Of a stretch of DNA of 64,000 nt, positions 45,169 to 55,642 are shown in pieces. The DNA lies in NCBI RefSeq assembly GCF_022378355.1, contig NZ_JAKMAJ010000004.1, positions 248,001-312,000 on the forward strand, given 5' to 3'. Under the pieces are notes generated by a model, which made no database searches, was not told where the DNA came from, and saw only the letters and a program-made list of their open reading frames with translations. Position numbers and translations under genes: made by a program. The DNA is from Brenneria bubanii. Lineage in GTDB: Bacteria; Pseudomonadota; Gammaproteobacteria; Enterobacterales; Enterobacteriaceae. Numbering within the stretch: the first letter of the stretch is position 1; the number at the start of each line of letters is the position of its first letter.

Positions 45169-48100
45169 TTAGTTCTGCGTAATGCTGACCCTATGGTTTC
45201 GCCCGTCATCGAGTAATGGAATTTTGTCGTCCGGCAATATCACGCCATCCATTTCGACGCTATATTCGCCGCCGCGCGCGACCCTGATGTGATACTGACT
45301 ATGGCCATGCCGGTATCGCATGCTGAGAGACGGCCAGTGAAGAGGCAACTGAGCATGCACGGTGAAGGCCGTACCGTAACCTTTAATTCCCAGTAGTTCT
45401 TCTGTCAGCAGGCGATATGCCCAGCCCGCGGAACCGGTATACCAGCTCCAGCCGGCTCGTCCGGTATGCGGCGCGACGCTGTAGACATCCGCACTCATGA
45501 CATAAGGCTCCGCTTTATATATTTCGACAGCCGTTGCATCGAGGGTGTGATTTATCGGATTGATCAGCGACCACAACTGCCAGGCGCGCTCGGTATTGCC
45601 CATCCTGGCAAAAGCCATTATCGCCCAGATCGCGCCATGCGTATATTGACCGCCGTTTTCCCGCACGCCCGGCAGATAACCCTGTATGTAACCCGGATTC
45701 GGTCCATGACCATCGAACGGCGGCGTTAACAGTTTAATCAGTCCGGCATCGTTTTCCACCAGATACTTATCCAGAGCCTGCATGGCCTGCGTGCTCCGCG
45801 CCGGGCTAGCGGCTCCGGACAGCACGGACCAACTTTGCGCGATCGCATCAATCCGGCAATCCTGAGATGTCTTGGCGCCCAGCGGGGCGCCATTGTCGAA
45901 ATATCCGCGCCGGTACCATTCACCGTCCCAGCCGGACGTCTCCAGACTTTTTTGTAAACGCGACGCCTGCGTGCGGCACAGCGAAGCCAGACTGTGCTCC
46001 TGACGCGTTTCGGCAACATCCGCGAAGCGCTGTAAAATGCCGTACAGGAAAAATCCCAGCCAGACGCTTTCACCCTTGCCTTCAATGCCGACGAGATTCA
46101 TCCCGTCATTCCAGTCTCCCGCGCCCATGAGCGGCAGGCCATGCGGACCGAACCGCAGGCCGTGCTTAATGGCCTTGATGCAGTGAAGCCACAGCGTTTC
46201 TTCAATCGTGCTGATGACCGATGGACCGTAGACGGACTCTTCTCCGGCCTGGAGCGCTCGCGCTTCGAGATAAGGTATGCGCTGTTCCAGCACGTCGGTG
46301 TCCCCGGTCGTTTCCACATAGTGACAAACGGCCAGCGGAAGCCAGAGATAGTCATCCGAGCAGCGCGTGCGCACGCCATTGCCATGAGGCGGGTGCCACC
46401 AATGCTGCACGTCGCCCTCGACAAACTGTCGCGATGCGCATAGCAGGATCTGCGCGCGCAACCGTTCCGGGGCGGCGTGACTCAGCGCCAGGGTATCCTG
46501 AAGCTGATCGCGAAAACCAAAGGCGCCGCCGGACTGGTAGTAGCCGCTGCGCGCCATCAGGCGACAGGCTATCGTCTGGTACAGCAGCCAGCCGTTAACC
46601 AGTAAATTAACGCTGGTATCCGGGGTGTCGACGACGATTTTATCCAGCGCCTGGCGCCAGAACCGGTGAACATGGTTCAACTCTTCGCGTGCGGCCTCTT
46701 CGTTCAGATAGCGAGCGAGTGTCGCCTGGGCCTGAACCGGATCTTCGCCGATGCCAAGGACAAAAATAAATGTTTTCTGATCGCCATCTATCAAGGTGGC
46801 GGCGGATTGTACCGCGCCGCACGGATCGAGACCGGCGCCCGTTTTATCAGACAGCTTGCGTAACCGCATTGCCGTCGGCTGTTGCATCGAACCATTGCGG
46901 CCGAGAAACTCGCGGCGGTCTCCCGTCAGCGAACAGTGAGCGCCGGTGACGGCAAAAAAGGCGGTGCGTTCGCCACCCTTCGCGCCGTAAAAGTTGTTCG
47001 CCATGATCCCGCAGCCGCCTGCCACGCTGACCGCCTGCGTGACGACGTGACGGGCGGATTGAGAACGTGATTCGCCGAGCGTCCACTCCACATAGCCCGT
47101 GACGGACAGTTTACGTGTTCGCCCTGAGTTATTGCTGAGCGTCAGGATGGCGAATTTAACCGGCGCCTGTTCGGCAACCAATACCGTCATTTCGCTGTCT
47201 ATGCCGTTCTCCCGGTGGGCAAATACGCTGTAGCCGAAACCATGACGGGATAAATAGTCTCCCCGTCCACGTATCGGCAGCGTGGTCGGCGACCAGCATG
47301 CGCCGCTCTCTTCGTCGCGCAGATAGAAAGCTTCCCCGCTGCGATCGCCGACCGGATCGTTTTCCCACGGCGTCAACCGATATTCGTGGGCATTCTCATA
47401 CCAGCTGTAGGCCTGTCCCGCTTCAGACAGCACGCTACCGAAACAGGCATTAGCCAGCACATTGGACCAGGGGGCGGGCGTCGGTTCGTTTTCCCTGAGT
47501 ACAATCTGATACTCCCGGCCGTCCTGAGAAAAGCCGCCGTAGCCGTTAAAATGGCGCAGTTGGCTGATATCCGGCGTCCAGGGACGATGTTGATTTATGC
47601 CTAACGCATTCTGTGGAACAAATAGCCGCGGAGTGGGGAGTCCGCTATGAAGACGCTGACTGATCTGTTCGTTCAGGCCGCCTGCGCGGTCATCCAGGCT
47701 GATGTGGGCCGCGCTCATTAACAGCAGTTTGTCTTCAGCGGAAAGATGTTCGCCATTACGCACAAAAATCCCGCCGGACTTATCCAGAAGACTGGCTTCA
47801 GAACTGGCATAAATCAGGTTCAATATCTGATTTTGCCGTGCTTGCTGGTAGCCGCCCAGGCCGTCATTCAGAATCACTAAATCCACTGCCAATCCTTTCT
47901 GGCGCCAGTAGCGGTGCGCCAGAATAAGCGTAGTAATGGATAAAATACTCTCCTCGCCGGCGACGCTGAGCAGCACAATGGGCAGGTCACCCGAAATGGA
48001 CCAGCCCCACAGATCGGACTGACCGCGTCGGTTACGGCTGATTATCTGACTGCTTGCGCGCAGTTCCGGACTGGAATACAAAATGGCGCTGGCGAGACGG

Positions 48101-51100
48101 TTAAACAGTGCGGCGTCGTCTTCGCTGGCGTTCATTTGCCGTAGCGCCACCAGACTGTGCGACCAGGCCAGTTCAAAGACGCGATCGGCGATCGGGGGAT
48201 CCCGGTATTTTTCCAGCAGCGCCAGGCCGAGCTCGCGGCTCTCGCTGACGCCATAGAAAATATCAATGGTGGCCGCCTGTCCAGGCTGAAGCGTGATGGA
48301 CCGCCGTATCGCCAGTATCGGATCCAGCACGGCTCCCGATGTGTTGCCGAGCTGTCTGTTTTTTCCGGCCGCCAGCGCGTCAGCCGGATGCTTGCCGCGC
48401 CCGAGAAATGCCGCGCGATCGGTGTCAAATGAGGCGTTGTTGCGGCTATCGCCATGTACCACCATCATATGAAACAACCAGGGACTCGATTCGTCCGGCG
48501 AGCGTGGACGCCGGTGACACAAAAGCGCAGCCTGAGCCGGAACCCACTCGGTCTGGATGAATAAATTGCTGAACGCAGGATGCGCCAGATCGCTGGCCGC
48601 AGGCGCCAGCACGACTTCTGCGTAGGTGGTCAGCTCAACAGTGCGCGGTTTTCGCCCTTGATGCAGCAGCGTGATCCGCCGCAGTTCAATATCGTCCTCC
48701 GGCGACACGACGACCTTGGTCTTGATGCCGATCGTGCCGATGGTTCGTTTAAATTCAGCGCTTGAATCGGTAAAGGTCGCCTCGTCGCTGTGGGCGGCAT
48801 GATTGGTGGGTTGCCAGGTATTGCTCCACACCTCGCCCGTTTGCGGATCGCTGATATAGCAGAATGCGCCCCAGTTATCGCGGGTGGCGTCGCTGCGCCA
48901 GCGCGTAAGGTCAAGACCGCGCCAGCGACTGTAGCCGCCGCCGCTGTGGGTTATCATCAGGTGGTAATGGCTGTTGGACAGCAGTTGAACTTCGGGCGTC
49001 GGAGTGTTTGCTTCGGTCAAAATACGCGGTTCGTAGCGAACCGGTTTGATCCTTCCCTCATGAGACTCAAAGTGACGGCGCGGGCTGTAGAGATCGACCG
49101 TATCCGGCACAGGTTCCTGTAACAGCAGGCTTGCCGACTGGAAGAGGGGACTGGACATGAATCTTTCCGCCATTGGGGCGCCAAGCAACACGTGAGCCAG
49201 CGCCTGAAATGCCATTCCCTGATGATGCGCCATCCATGACTGTACCACGGCATACAATTGTCCGGTGGCCAGACGCGACGGCGTATAGTCGAGCGCTTCA
49301 TAAAAACCGTACTCGCCGCGAGCGCCATTTTTTTCCAGCCTAACCAGATTTTCACAGGCTTTTTGCGCAGAGACCATCAGCGCCAGCAATGTGGCATAGG
49401 GAGCGACAACCATATCGTCGGCCAGCCCTCGCCGCAGGCCAAGGCCAGGTACGCCAAAGGCCTGATATTGATAATTTTTCTGAACATCAAAAGCATGGTA
49501 GCCGGACTCTGAAACGCCCCACGGCACCCCACGCTCTTTGCCCCAGCGTATCTGGCGCCGCACCGCCGACTGACTCATTTTGTCAAGCAGGCTGGCGGGC
49601 CAGATGGGCATCACCAGATTGGGCATCAGATACTCAAACATCGAGCCGCTCCAGGACATCAATGCCGTTTCTTGATCAATCGTGGTAAATAATCTCCCCA
49701 GCGCGTACCAGCTTTTGAGCGGTAGCTGGTTAGTCGCCACGGCGAGAAAACTGGTCAGACGAATTTCCGATGGCAACAGGTCGTAGTGACTTTTATCCAG
49801 CAGATTAGCGTCGCAGTTGTAGCCGATGCTGAGCAGACAGGTCGCTTCATTGTACAGAAAGGTGAAATCCATTCGGGCATGTTCATTCAGCCGCTGTTCC
49901 AGCTCGCTAATGATGTCCAGCCGCATTCGAGCCAGCGTGATCGCGGATACCGGCGGGCTTCCCTCGCCGGTAAATTTCGCCTGGGCGAGCCAGCTCAGCG
50001 AGGGTAATGCTTGCGCATCGTAGGTCGGCGTCAGCCAGCCAAGCAGATGAGACCACTCATGGCACAGCTGTATCAGTTGACGCTGCAGGTGGCCGATCCA
50101 GCGCAGAACAAGTTTGTCTTCCTGATGGCACAACGTATGCAGATGATTGCTTTGCGCGCGCATTTTTTTGAATTCGGCAAACAGCTGCGCCGCAGGCAGC
50201 GAAGCCGCGCTGAGGCAATGTTTACGCAGCAGCCGCAGACCGGTAGGTGCGTTCCGGCCCCAGTGTTTTTCCAGAATACCCAATGTATCGTCCAGCCCGG
50301 CCAGCACTTGCGCGCTGTTTAATATCGGCTGATTACGCATGGCGGTGAGCCCTTCGCGCAGGGTCAGTAAATGGCCGGCCATATTGCCGCTGTCGACGCT
50401 TGAAACATAACGAGGGCTGAGTGGAGCGAGGGTGCGGGTATCGTACCAGTTATATAAATGACCGCGGAAGTGTTCCATTTTATCCATCGAGTCCAGGGTG
50501 AGCGTTACCCGCTGTAGCACGTCGCCGATTGGCAGGTAACCAAAATCCCATGCCGTCAGGTCGGCCATCAGCGACAGACCAATATTGGTCGGGGAGGTGC
50601 GGTGTGCGATGACCGGTTGCGGTATCTCTTGATAGTTGTCAGGCGGAAGCCAGTTCTCTTCGGCCGTTACGAAGGTGTCAAAAAAGGCCCAGATTTCACG
50701 GCTCGTCTGACGTAGCTGCCGTTTCTGCTCTTTATTCGGCGAAAACGTATTTGGTGCCGGCTGGCGGCTCATCCAGCTCAGCAGCAGCGGCGCCAGACAC
50801 CATAACAGGCTGACCGGCACGGCAAACGCCGAGAGCGATGGTGAAAAATAGGCGGTCAGGCAGGTTAATGCCACGCCGCCGGCCACATTCAGCCACATCG
50901 CCCGGTAAAAGCGGACGGCTGAAACCCTTTTCTGATCATGGTCCGGGCGGTAACTGGCCCACTGGTTGAGGTTGTGCCGGCTAATGCCCAGACGCCACAG
51001 CGTCACGGCGATGGCGTACAAAGAGTAGCCGGCTTCATGCGGCAAGACGATAAAATTCAACCCGATGCGTGAAAGTCGTTTCAGCGCACCGGCGGCCACC

Positions 51101-53766
51101 AACAGCAGATGCTGCCCAACCGGACGGCGGGCGGGTTTATGGAAAAGATCATGAGCGACGCTCAGCATCGTTGGCAGCAGCCACGTTAGCGCCAGCACGC
51201 CCAACCAGTAAAATGGATTCGGCACCAACAGCAGCGCACAAAACAACAGCGCCAGCAAACAAGGAGAGACCAGGCTGCGCCGCAGGTTATCGAATAACTT
51301 CCAGTAAGATAGCGCGGATAACGGGTTTTTAGCCTGGGTTCCATCCGCTTTCCTGACGCGAGGCTTGAGCCAGTTAAGCAGTTGCCAGTCTCCCCGGATC
51401 CAGCGTGTGCGCCGCGCGACGTCCGTCAGGTAGTTATTCGGGTACTGTTCGTAGAGTAAGACTTCGCTCAGTAACCCCGACCGGGCGTAGCATCCCTCCA
51501 GTAAATCATGACTGAGAACCAGATTTTCGGGGCAGACATTCTTCGTCGCCTGAATAAATATATCGACATCGTAAATACCTTTGCCGACAAAGGAGCCCTC
51601 GCCGAAGAGATCCTGATAGATATCGGAAGACATCATGGAATAAGGATTGTTGCCCGGCACGCTGCTGCGCATGGCGGCATAGCGACCCTGTCCGTGACGT
51701 GGGATCTCCTCGGCCAGCCCCGGCTGTAAAATGCCGTAGCCTTTTACCACTCTCTGGCGGACAGGATCATACTCTGGCCGGTTAAGCGGGTGTGCCATGG
51801 TGGCGATGAGTTTATGTGCCGTATCGCGGGGCAAAATCGTATCGCTGTCCAGCGTAATGACATACTTTATCCGTTCCGGCAACGCCGTCCCGGACATGTC
51901 AGCAACGCTGGAAAACTGGGTGGCCGGCTGGCGTAGCCAGTGGTTCAGCAGCGCCAGCTTACCCCGTTTGCGTTCATAGCCCATCCATACCGCCTGCGGC
52001 GGGTTCCACTCAGGGGGCCGATGGAGCAGGTAAAAGCGCGGACGGCTGGCTGAATGGCGTCGGTTAAGCGCCTGTGTTTGCGCGATGGCCTGCTCAAGCA
52101 GGGCGCGGTTTCCCGGCGTATGTTCATGCGCTGAATCGGTGAAGTCGGTCAATAGGGCGAAGCAGAGGTGTTCGCTCTGATTGCCGAGCCAGCACACCTC
52201 AAGGCTGGCGATAAGTCTGACGATGTTTTCGCTGCTGGTCAGCAGACAGGGGATGACGACCATAGTCGCGGAGCTTTCTGGGATCCCGGCAGAAAAATCC
52301 ATTCGCGGCAGCGGTCGTGGCGTGCGAAATCGGGTCGTGGCCTCGCTCAGCAGGTCACTCATTAACTGGCTGATCGCAACAATCAGCGGTATGACCAGGA
52401 GTACCAGCAGCCAGCCCATTCCCTGTGCTGCCGTCTCACTTAATATCCCGGCCGTCGCCGCCGTGGTCAGTAGACTCAGACTGCCGAGCCATGAAATCAA
52501 CGGCAACTGGTTGAAGCGGTGCCGCAGGCGGATGAGTTGCGAGGCGTCGGCCGACAGCCGTACTTCCAATTGTTGCCGACCTTCGCCCAGCAGATAATAG
52601 CCAATATGATACCCCGGCGCGTCAGGAAGGCTTTCTCTTGAAAGCGCCAGCACGCGGCGGGCGACCTCCGGCTCGCTGATATGGCTGTCTCTGGCCAAAA
52701 TCTCGATGACATGGCGGTAGTGGTCCCGAGTATCAAAGTGCATCAACGGATAAATGCCCGCAGGGTCAAGGCGCAGCGTCTGTTCCGCCACGCTCATGGC
52801 CTCAGCGAAATCGGCCCAGTTTGTTTCACTCACTAACCGCAAACCGATGATACTATTGCTGACTGAAAGCTGACTGGCGGCAAGTTGCTGGTTGAAACGC
52901 TGAATGAGTGCGTCGGCTGTGTCGCCTTGTTCCGCGAGGCGCTGTTCAATCCAGGTCAAAGGCAGGGCCAGCACCTTGCCGCGTCCCTGTAGACGGCGTA
53001 CCAGTTCGGCGACAAAGGCGCTGCTCATCGGCGGACGGGCGCGCGCCATGTCGGCGATCACCATGATCAAGTCGGCGGGGGTATCCTCGGCACACTCGAA
53101 AAATCGGGTTATCCAGGTATCGGCCAGATCACGCTCTTGTTGCGCGTTGACCACCGCTATACTGACTCGGCGCAGGTTTTCAATTAAAGCCAGGCGCAAC
53201 ATGCCCGGCAAAGCCCATACTTCCCCGAGCGTCAGCGATGTCTCCCGTTGATAAGCGGCGATATAGCTCTTCAGACTGACCGCGTCCCAGCGACCGTCGC
53301 CGTGAGCAATCGCCTCGGCGGCGATATCGTAAACACGCGGACAATGGCGCGGCGATGCCAACGCCGGCAGGCCTTTACCGAAGTTTTTCGGCAGATGCTG
53401 GCGAACGATGCGGATCTGCTCCTCAATCAGATAGTAATTGTCCAGCAACCACTCGCCGGCAGGCATGATGCTGGTTTTTTTGCCCGCGTTGAGCAGATAG
53501 CAGTTTTGCGTAATGACCACCTCATTGTCATTGAGCCGCTTGAGAAGGTAATAAGGCAGTCTGTCGGGAGATAATTTATGCGAACTTGCCAGCTTTTGCC
53601 CGTAGCGCTCCATCTGCGGCGTTGAAAACAATGCTGTACTGAGACTGTTTTCGCCTACGGAATCGTTGCTGTGTAACGGCGTAGGCGCTGGGACTGGCCG
53701 CAGGAAACGAAAGCCGGTGAGCCACTTCTTTAGATTCATTTTCATCGGGTTGCTCTGATGCGACAT
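45169..53766 (-). CDS. ndvB: Cyclic beta-1,2-glucan synthase (NdvB/ChvB/Cgs type)
   Basis: A giant membrane enzyme of 2865 residues, close to the length of Brucella Cgs and rhizobial NdvB. The membrane glycosyltransferase half has helices near residues 415-470, 830-870 and 950-1000. It has the donor motif ITLDSDTILP near residue 640 and the acceptor motif RTRWIRGDWQ near residue 789. The C-terminal part is a GH94-type phosphorylase domain with the acid residue in GAGDWNDGMN near residue 2553. Such enzymes start, elongate and cyclise beta-1,2-glucan from UDP-glucose and trim its length. The export gene (ndvA/chvA) is not in the window. The product is a periplasmic osmoregulated glucan often needed for plant or animal infection. 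Confidence 0.93.
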   Translation of the reverse strand: MSHQSNPMKMNLKKWLTGFRFLRPVPAPTPLHSNDSVGENSLSTALFSTPQMERYGQKLASSHKLSPDRLPYYLLKRLNDNEVVITQNCYLLNAGKKTSIMPAGEWLLDNYYLIEEQIRIVRQHLPKNFGKGLPALASPRHCPRVYDIAAEAIAHGDGRWDAVSLKSYIAAYQRETSLTLGEVWALPGMLRLALIENLRRVSIAVVNAQQERDLADTWITRFFECAEDTPADLIMVIADMARARPPMSSAFVAELVRRLQGRGKVLALPLTWIEQRLAEQGDTADALIQRFNQQLAASQLSVSNSIIGLRLVSETNWADFAEAMSVAEQTLRLDPAGIYPLMHFDTRDHYRHVIEILARDSHISEPEVARRVLALSRESLPDAPGYHIGYYLLGEGRQQLEVRLSADASQLIRLRHRFNQLPLISWLGSLSLLTTAATAGILSETAAQGMGWLLVLLVIPLIVAISQLMSDLLSEATTRFRTPRPLPRMDFSAGIPESSATMVVIPCLLTSSENIVRLIASLEVCWLGNQSEHLCFALLTDFTDSAHEHTPGNRALLEQAIAQTQALNRRHSASRPRFYLLHRPPEWNPPQAVWMGYERKRGKLALLNHWLRQPATQFSSVADMSGTALPERIKYVITLDSDTILPRDTAHKLIATMAHPLNRPEYDPVRQRVVKGYGILQPGLAEEIPRHGQGRYAAMRSSVPGNNPYSMMSSDIYQDLFGEGSFVGKGIYDVDIFIQATKNVCPENLVLSHDLLEGCYARSGLLSEVLLYEQYPNNYLTDVARRTRWIRGDWQLLNWLKPRVRKADGTQAKNPLSALSYWKLFDNLRRSLVSPCLLALLFCALLLVPNPFYWLGVLALTWLLPTMLSVAHDLFHKPARRPVGQHLLLVAAGALKRLSRIGLNFIVLPHEAGYSLYAIAVTLWRLGISRHNLNQWASYRPDHDQKRVSAVRFYRAMWLNVAGGVALTCLTAYFSPSLSAFAVPVSLLWCLAPLLLSWMSRQPAPNTFSPNKEQKRQLRQTSREIWAFFDTFVTAEENWLPPDNYQEIPQPVIAHRTSPTNIGLSLMADLTAWDFGYLPIGDVLQRVTLTLDSMDKMEHFRGHLYNWYDTRTLAPLSPRYVSSVDSGNMAGHLLTLREGLTAMRNQPILNSAQVLAGLDDTLGILEKHWGRNAPTGLRLLRKHCLSAASLPAAQLFAEFKKMRAQSNHLHTLCHQEDKLVLRWIGHLQRQLIQLCHEWSHLLGWLTPTYDAQALPSLSWLAQAKFTGEGSPPVSAITLARMRLDIISELEQRLNEHARMDFTFLYNEATCLLSIGYNCDANLLDKSHYDLLPSEIRLTSFLAVATNQLPLKSWYALGRLFTTIDQETALMSWSGSMFEYLMPNLVMPIWPASLLDKMSQSAVRRQIRWGKERGVPWGVSESGYHAFDVQKNYQYQAFGVPGLGLRRGLADDMVVAPYATLLALMVSAQKACENLVRLEKNGARGEYGFYEALDYTPSRLATGQLYAVVQSWMAHHQGMAFQALAHVLLGAPMAERFMSSPLFQSASLLLQEPVPDTVDLYSPRRHFESHEGRIKPVRYEPRILTEANTPTPEVQLLSNSHYHLMITHSGGGYSRWRGLDLTRWRSDATRDNWGAFCYISDPQTGEVWSNTWQPTNHAAHSDEATFTDSSAEFKRTIGTIGIKTKVVVSPEDDIELRRITLLHQGRKPRTVELTTYAEVVLAPAASDLAHPAFSNLFIQTEWVPAQAALLCHRRPRSPDESSPWLFHMMVVHGDSRNNASFDTDRAAFLGRGKHPADALAAGKNRQLGNTSGAVLDPILAIRRSITLQPGQAATIDIFYGVSESRELGLALLEKYRDPPIADRVFELAWSHSLVALRQMNASEDDAALFNRLASAILYSSPELRASSQIISRNRRGQSDLWGWSISGDLPIVLLSVAGEESILSITTLILAHRYWRQKGLAVDLVILNDGLGGYQQARQNQILNLIYASSEASLLDKSGGIFVRNGEHLSAEDKLLLMSAAHISLDDRAGGLNEQISQRLHSGLPTPRLFVPQNALGINQHRPWTPDISQLRHFNGYGGFSQDGREYQIVLRENEPTPAPWSNVLANACFGSVLSEAGQAYSWYENAHEYRLTPWENDPVGDRSGEAFYLRDEESGACWSPTTLPIRGRGDYLSRHGFGYSVFAHRENGIDSEMTVLVAEQAPVKFAILTLSNNSGRTRKLSVTGYVEWTLGESRSQSARHVVTQAVSVAGGCGIMANNFYGAKGGERTAFFAVTGAHCSLTGDRREFLGRNGSMQQPTAMRLRKLSDKTGAGLDPCGAVQSAATLIDGDQKTFIFVLGIGEDPVQAQATLARYLNEEAAREELNHVHRFWRQALDKIVVDTPDTSVNLLVNGWLLYQTIACRLMARSGYYQSGGAFGFRDQLQDTLALSHAAPERLRAQILLCASRQFVEGDVQHWWHPPHGNGVRTRCSDDYLWLPLAVCHYVETTGDTDVLEQRIPYLEARALQAGEESVYGPSVISTIEETLWLHCIKAIKHGLRFGPHGLPLMGAGDWNDGMNLVGIEGKGESVWLGFFLYGILQRFADVAETRQEHSLASLCRTQASRLQKSLETSGWDGEWYRRGYFDNGAPLGAKTSQDCRIDAIAQSWSVLSGAASPARSTQAMQALDKYLVENDAGLIKLLTPPFDGHGPNPGYIQGYLPGVRENGGQYTHGAIWAIMAFARMGNTERAWQLWSLINPINHTLDATAVEIYKAEPYVMSADVYSVAPHTGRAGWSWYTGSAGWAYRLLTEELLGIKGYGTAFTVHAQLPLHWPSLSMRYRHGHSQYHIRVARGGEYSVEMDGVILPDDKIPLLDDGRNHRVSITQN

Positions 53767-53902
53767 TAAAGCGCAGGCGCAGTTGCGAAATCAGTTCAGA
53801 AACGTTCTCTCAGGATGGGCGTCAGGCATCAGGGATTTAACAGCTGCCGGTAGGGTGTTTAAGTATTAAACACCGATTTTGTGTCTGGACGCGCTTCAGG
53901 GC

Positions 53903-54068
53903 TCAGCGCGGCGCAACAAACAGGGCTTTACATTGGCTGCAAAGCATTGCCTGCTTCAGACGAATTTTCGATACGGATTGAGATGATTTGAAGCCGCAAA
54001 CCGGGCAGGCGATAGTGGTTGTGGATGCCCCTCCAATGAATTTCATTGCGTAATCGATAAAAGACATA
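53903..54068 (-). pseudogene. Small zinc-ribbon protein, apparent frameshift near the start
   Basis: A 47-codon frame from the ATG at 54046 to 53903 encodes a zinc ribbon with CPVCG and CSQCK pairs 20 residues apart and a KALFVAPR tail. No ribosome-binding site precedes that ATG. Another ATG at 54068 has AAAGG upstream but is in a different frame, because of a run of five A on the plus strand (54059-54063). With four A the protein would read MSFIDYAMKFIGG into the ribbon as a 54-residue product. It is either a real frameshift or a homopolymer error. The protein is similar in form to small enterobacterial zinc-ribbon proteins of unknown role. Confidence 0.5.
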
Positions 54069-54435
54069 ATGATTAACCTTTCAATGAATGAGCTTCATTC
54101 TATCACGCCTGGTTAAAATTCAGGCAAACAATATTTTATCTCCGCACACCTGATATATAAATCAGATAGTTGAGTCTGGGTGAGTGGTTATCTCGTCGGC
54201 CTTCTCTATCCGGCGCCGGGTTTATGACGCACAGGTGGGAGAAGGGCAGGCCTGACGCATCGTCATGAACTATGGCCTGCTGATTTCCGTCTGTCGCCGG
54301 TTGCTTCGGCAAGATATAGATAAATTGTTGAGGTTGTCCTCTGCTTTCGATTAAATATATATTTTAGCGTGTTCCGGATGAAGCCGTGCGCACCGCCGTT
54401 TCCGCGTGCAATTATTTGATAAAGGGATAGGACTC
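54069..54435. other. Intergenic region before the LysR gene
   Basis: No gene, tRNA or strong repeat was found. The last 80 bases are AT-rich (near 54330-54370) and probably carry the LysR promoter. Confidence 0.35.
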
Positions 54436-55344
54436 ATGCTGACATTACGCCAGATTCGCCATTTCATTGCCGTCGCGGAAACGGGGTCGATTTCCGCCGC
54501 GGCGCAAACGGCGTTTGTCTCTCAGTCGTCGCTGACGCTGGCGATCCAGCAATTGGAGACCGAAACCGGCGTGCGCCTGTTCGAACGCCATGCGAAAGGG
54601 ATGACGCTGACCCATCAGGGACACCTGTTTCTGCGCCAGTCCTACCTGATTCTGGCCACGGTGGACAATGCCACGCGTAGTCTGCGCTCGGGCAGCGAAA
54701 ACGTGACCGGTTCGTTGACCGTCGGCGTGACCAGCCTGGTGGCCGGCTATTTCCTGGTCGACCTGCTAAAGCGTTTCAAGGATTCCTATCCACACGTCAC
54801 GGTTCAGGTCGTGGAGGATGAGCGCCGCTATATTGAGCATTTGCTGGTGAGCGGAGAAATCGATATCGGGGTGCTGATTCTCTCTAATCTGGAAGATCGG
54901 GACGCGCTGCAAACGGAAGTGCTGTCTCACTCACCCTACCGACTGTGGTTGCCTCCGCTGCATCCGCTGCTGGAGCGGGACAGTATCAGTCTGGCCGATG
55001 TGGTCAATGAACCGTTGATTCAGCTCAACGTTGATGAAATGGAGGTTCATGCCCGCTATCTGTGGGCGCGGGCCGGGCTAAAACCGGAAATTGTACTCAA
55101 AACCACCTCGACCGAGGCGGTCAGAAGCCTGGTGGCCGCCGGCATGGGGGTCTCTATCCTGCCGGATATGACCTACCGCGCCTGGTCGCTGGAGGGCAAT
55201 ATGATTGAAGCCAGCAAGCTGGCCGATCCGATCGAACAGCTGGAGATCGGGCTGGCCTGGCGTCGGGGCAGCACTCGACCACCGCTCGTCGCCCCTTTTT
55301 TGAGCATCGCGCGCGAAGCTGGTGCGCCCCGCAAACCATTTTAG
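54436..55344 (+). CDS. LysR family transcriptional regulator
   Basis: LysR regulator of 302 residues. The helix-turn-helix region is FIAVAETGSISAAAQTAFVSQSSLTLAIQQLE (given as residues about 8-40), with the effector domain from about residue 90 (GSLTVGVTSLVAGYFLV). The ATG at 54436 is chosen because AGGGA lies upstream and the protein then begins MLTLRQIRHF as is usual; the frame is open to 54406. It is on the same strand as, and 300 bases ahead of, the aldehyde dehydrogenase and ydcSTUV-type operon, which it likely controls. Confidence 0.9.
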   Translation: MLTLRQIRHFIAVAETGSISAAAQTAFVSQSSLTLAIQQLETETGVRLFERHAKGMTLTHQGHLFLRQSYLILATVDNATRSLRSGSENVTGSLTVGVTSLVAGYFLVDLLKRFKDSYPHVTVQVVEDERRYIEHLLVSGEIDIGVLILSNLEDRDALQTEVLSHSPYRLWLPPLHPLLERDSISLADVVNEPLIQLNVDEMEVHARYLWARAGLKPEIVLKTTSTEAVRSLVAAGMGVSILPDMTYRAWSLEGNMIEASKLADPIEQLEIGLAWRRGSTRPPLVAPFLSIAREAGAPRKPF

Positions 55345-55642
55345 TGCAAAATGGTGAGCATTCGATTTTTTCGAATGCCCCGTTCAGTAATTAACATTTG
55401 TTACCTTCTGTTAGCTTACTTATTGTGTGAATTGTAGGTTATTAGTTCAGTGAATATCGCGCTCTGGGCACATGCCCTTCGGGATTATTAGCACGCTGTT
55501 ATACCCGGCGCCTGCCGTCATGCCGTCGACCGCTTTTCATACTCTGAAGCGAACGGCTGTGGGTATGTCAGACGCCAGCGCAGCGATATCGTCGTTTGCG
55601 CTGATCCGCAGAGCCGTTCACGCAGAGCAGAAGGAATATCCA

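Noticed and set aside
55472-55642. N-terminal extension of the aldehyde dehydrogenase frame
   Set aside because: The extra 57 residues have no similarity to the family; the ATG at 55643 has a ribosome-binding site and gives the normal protein length.
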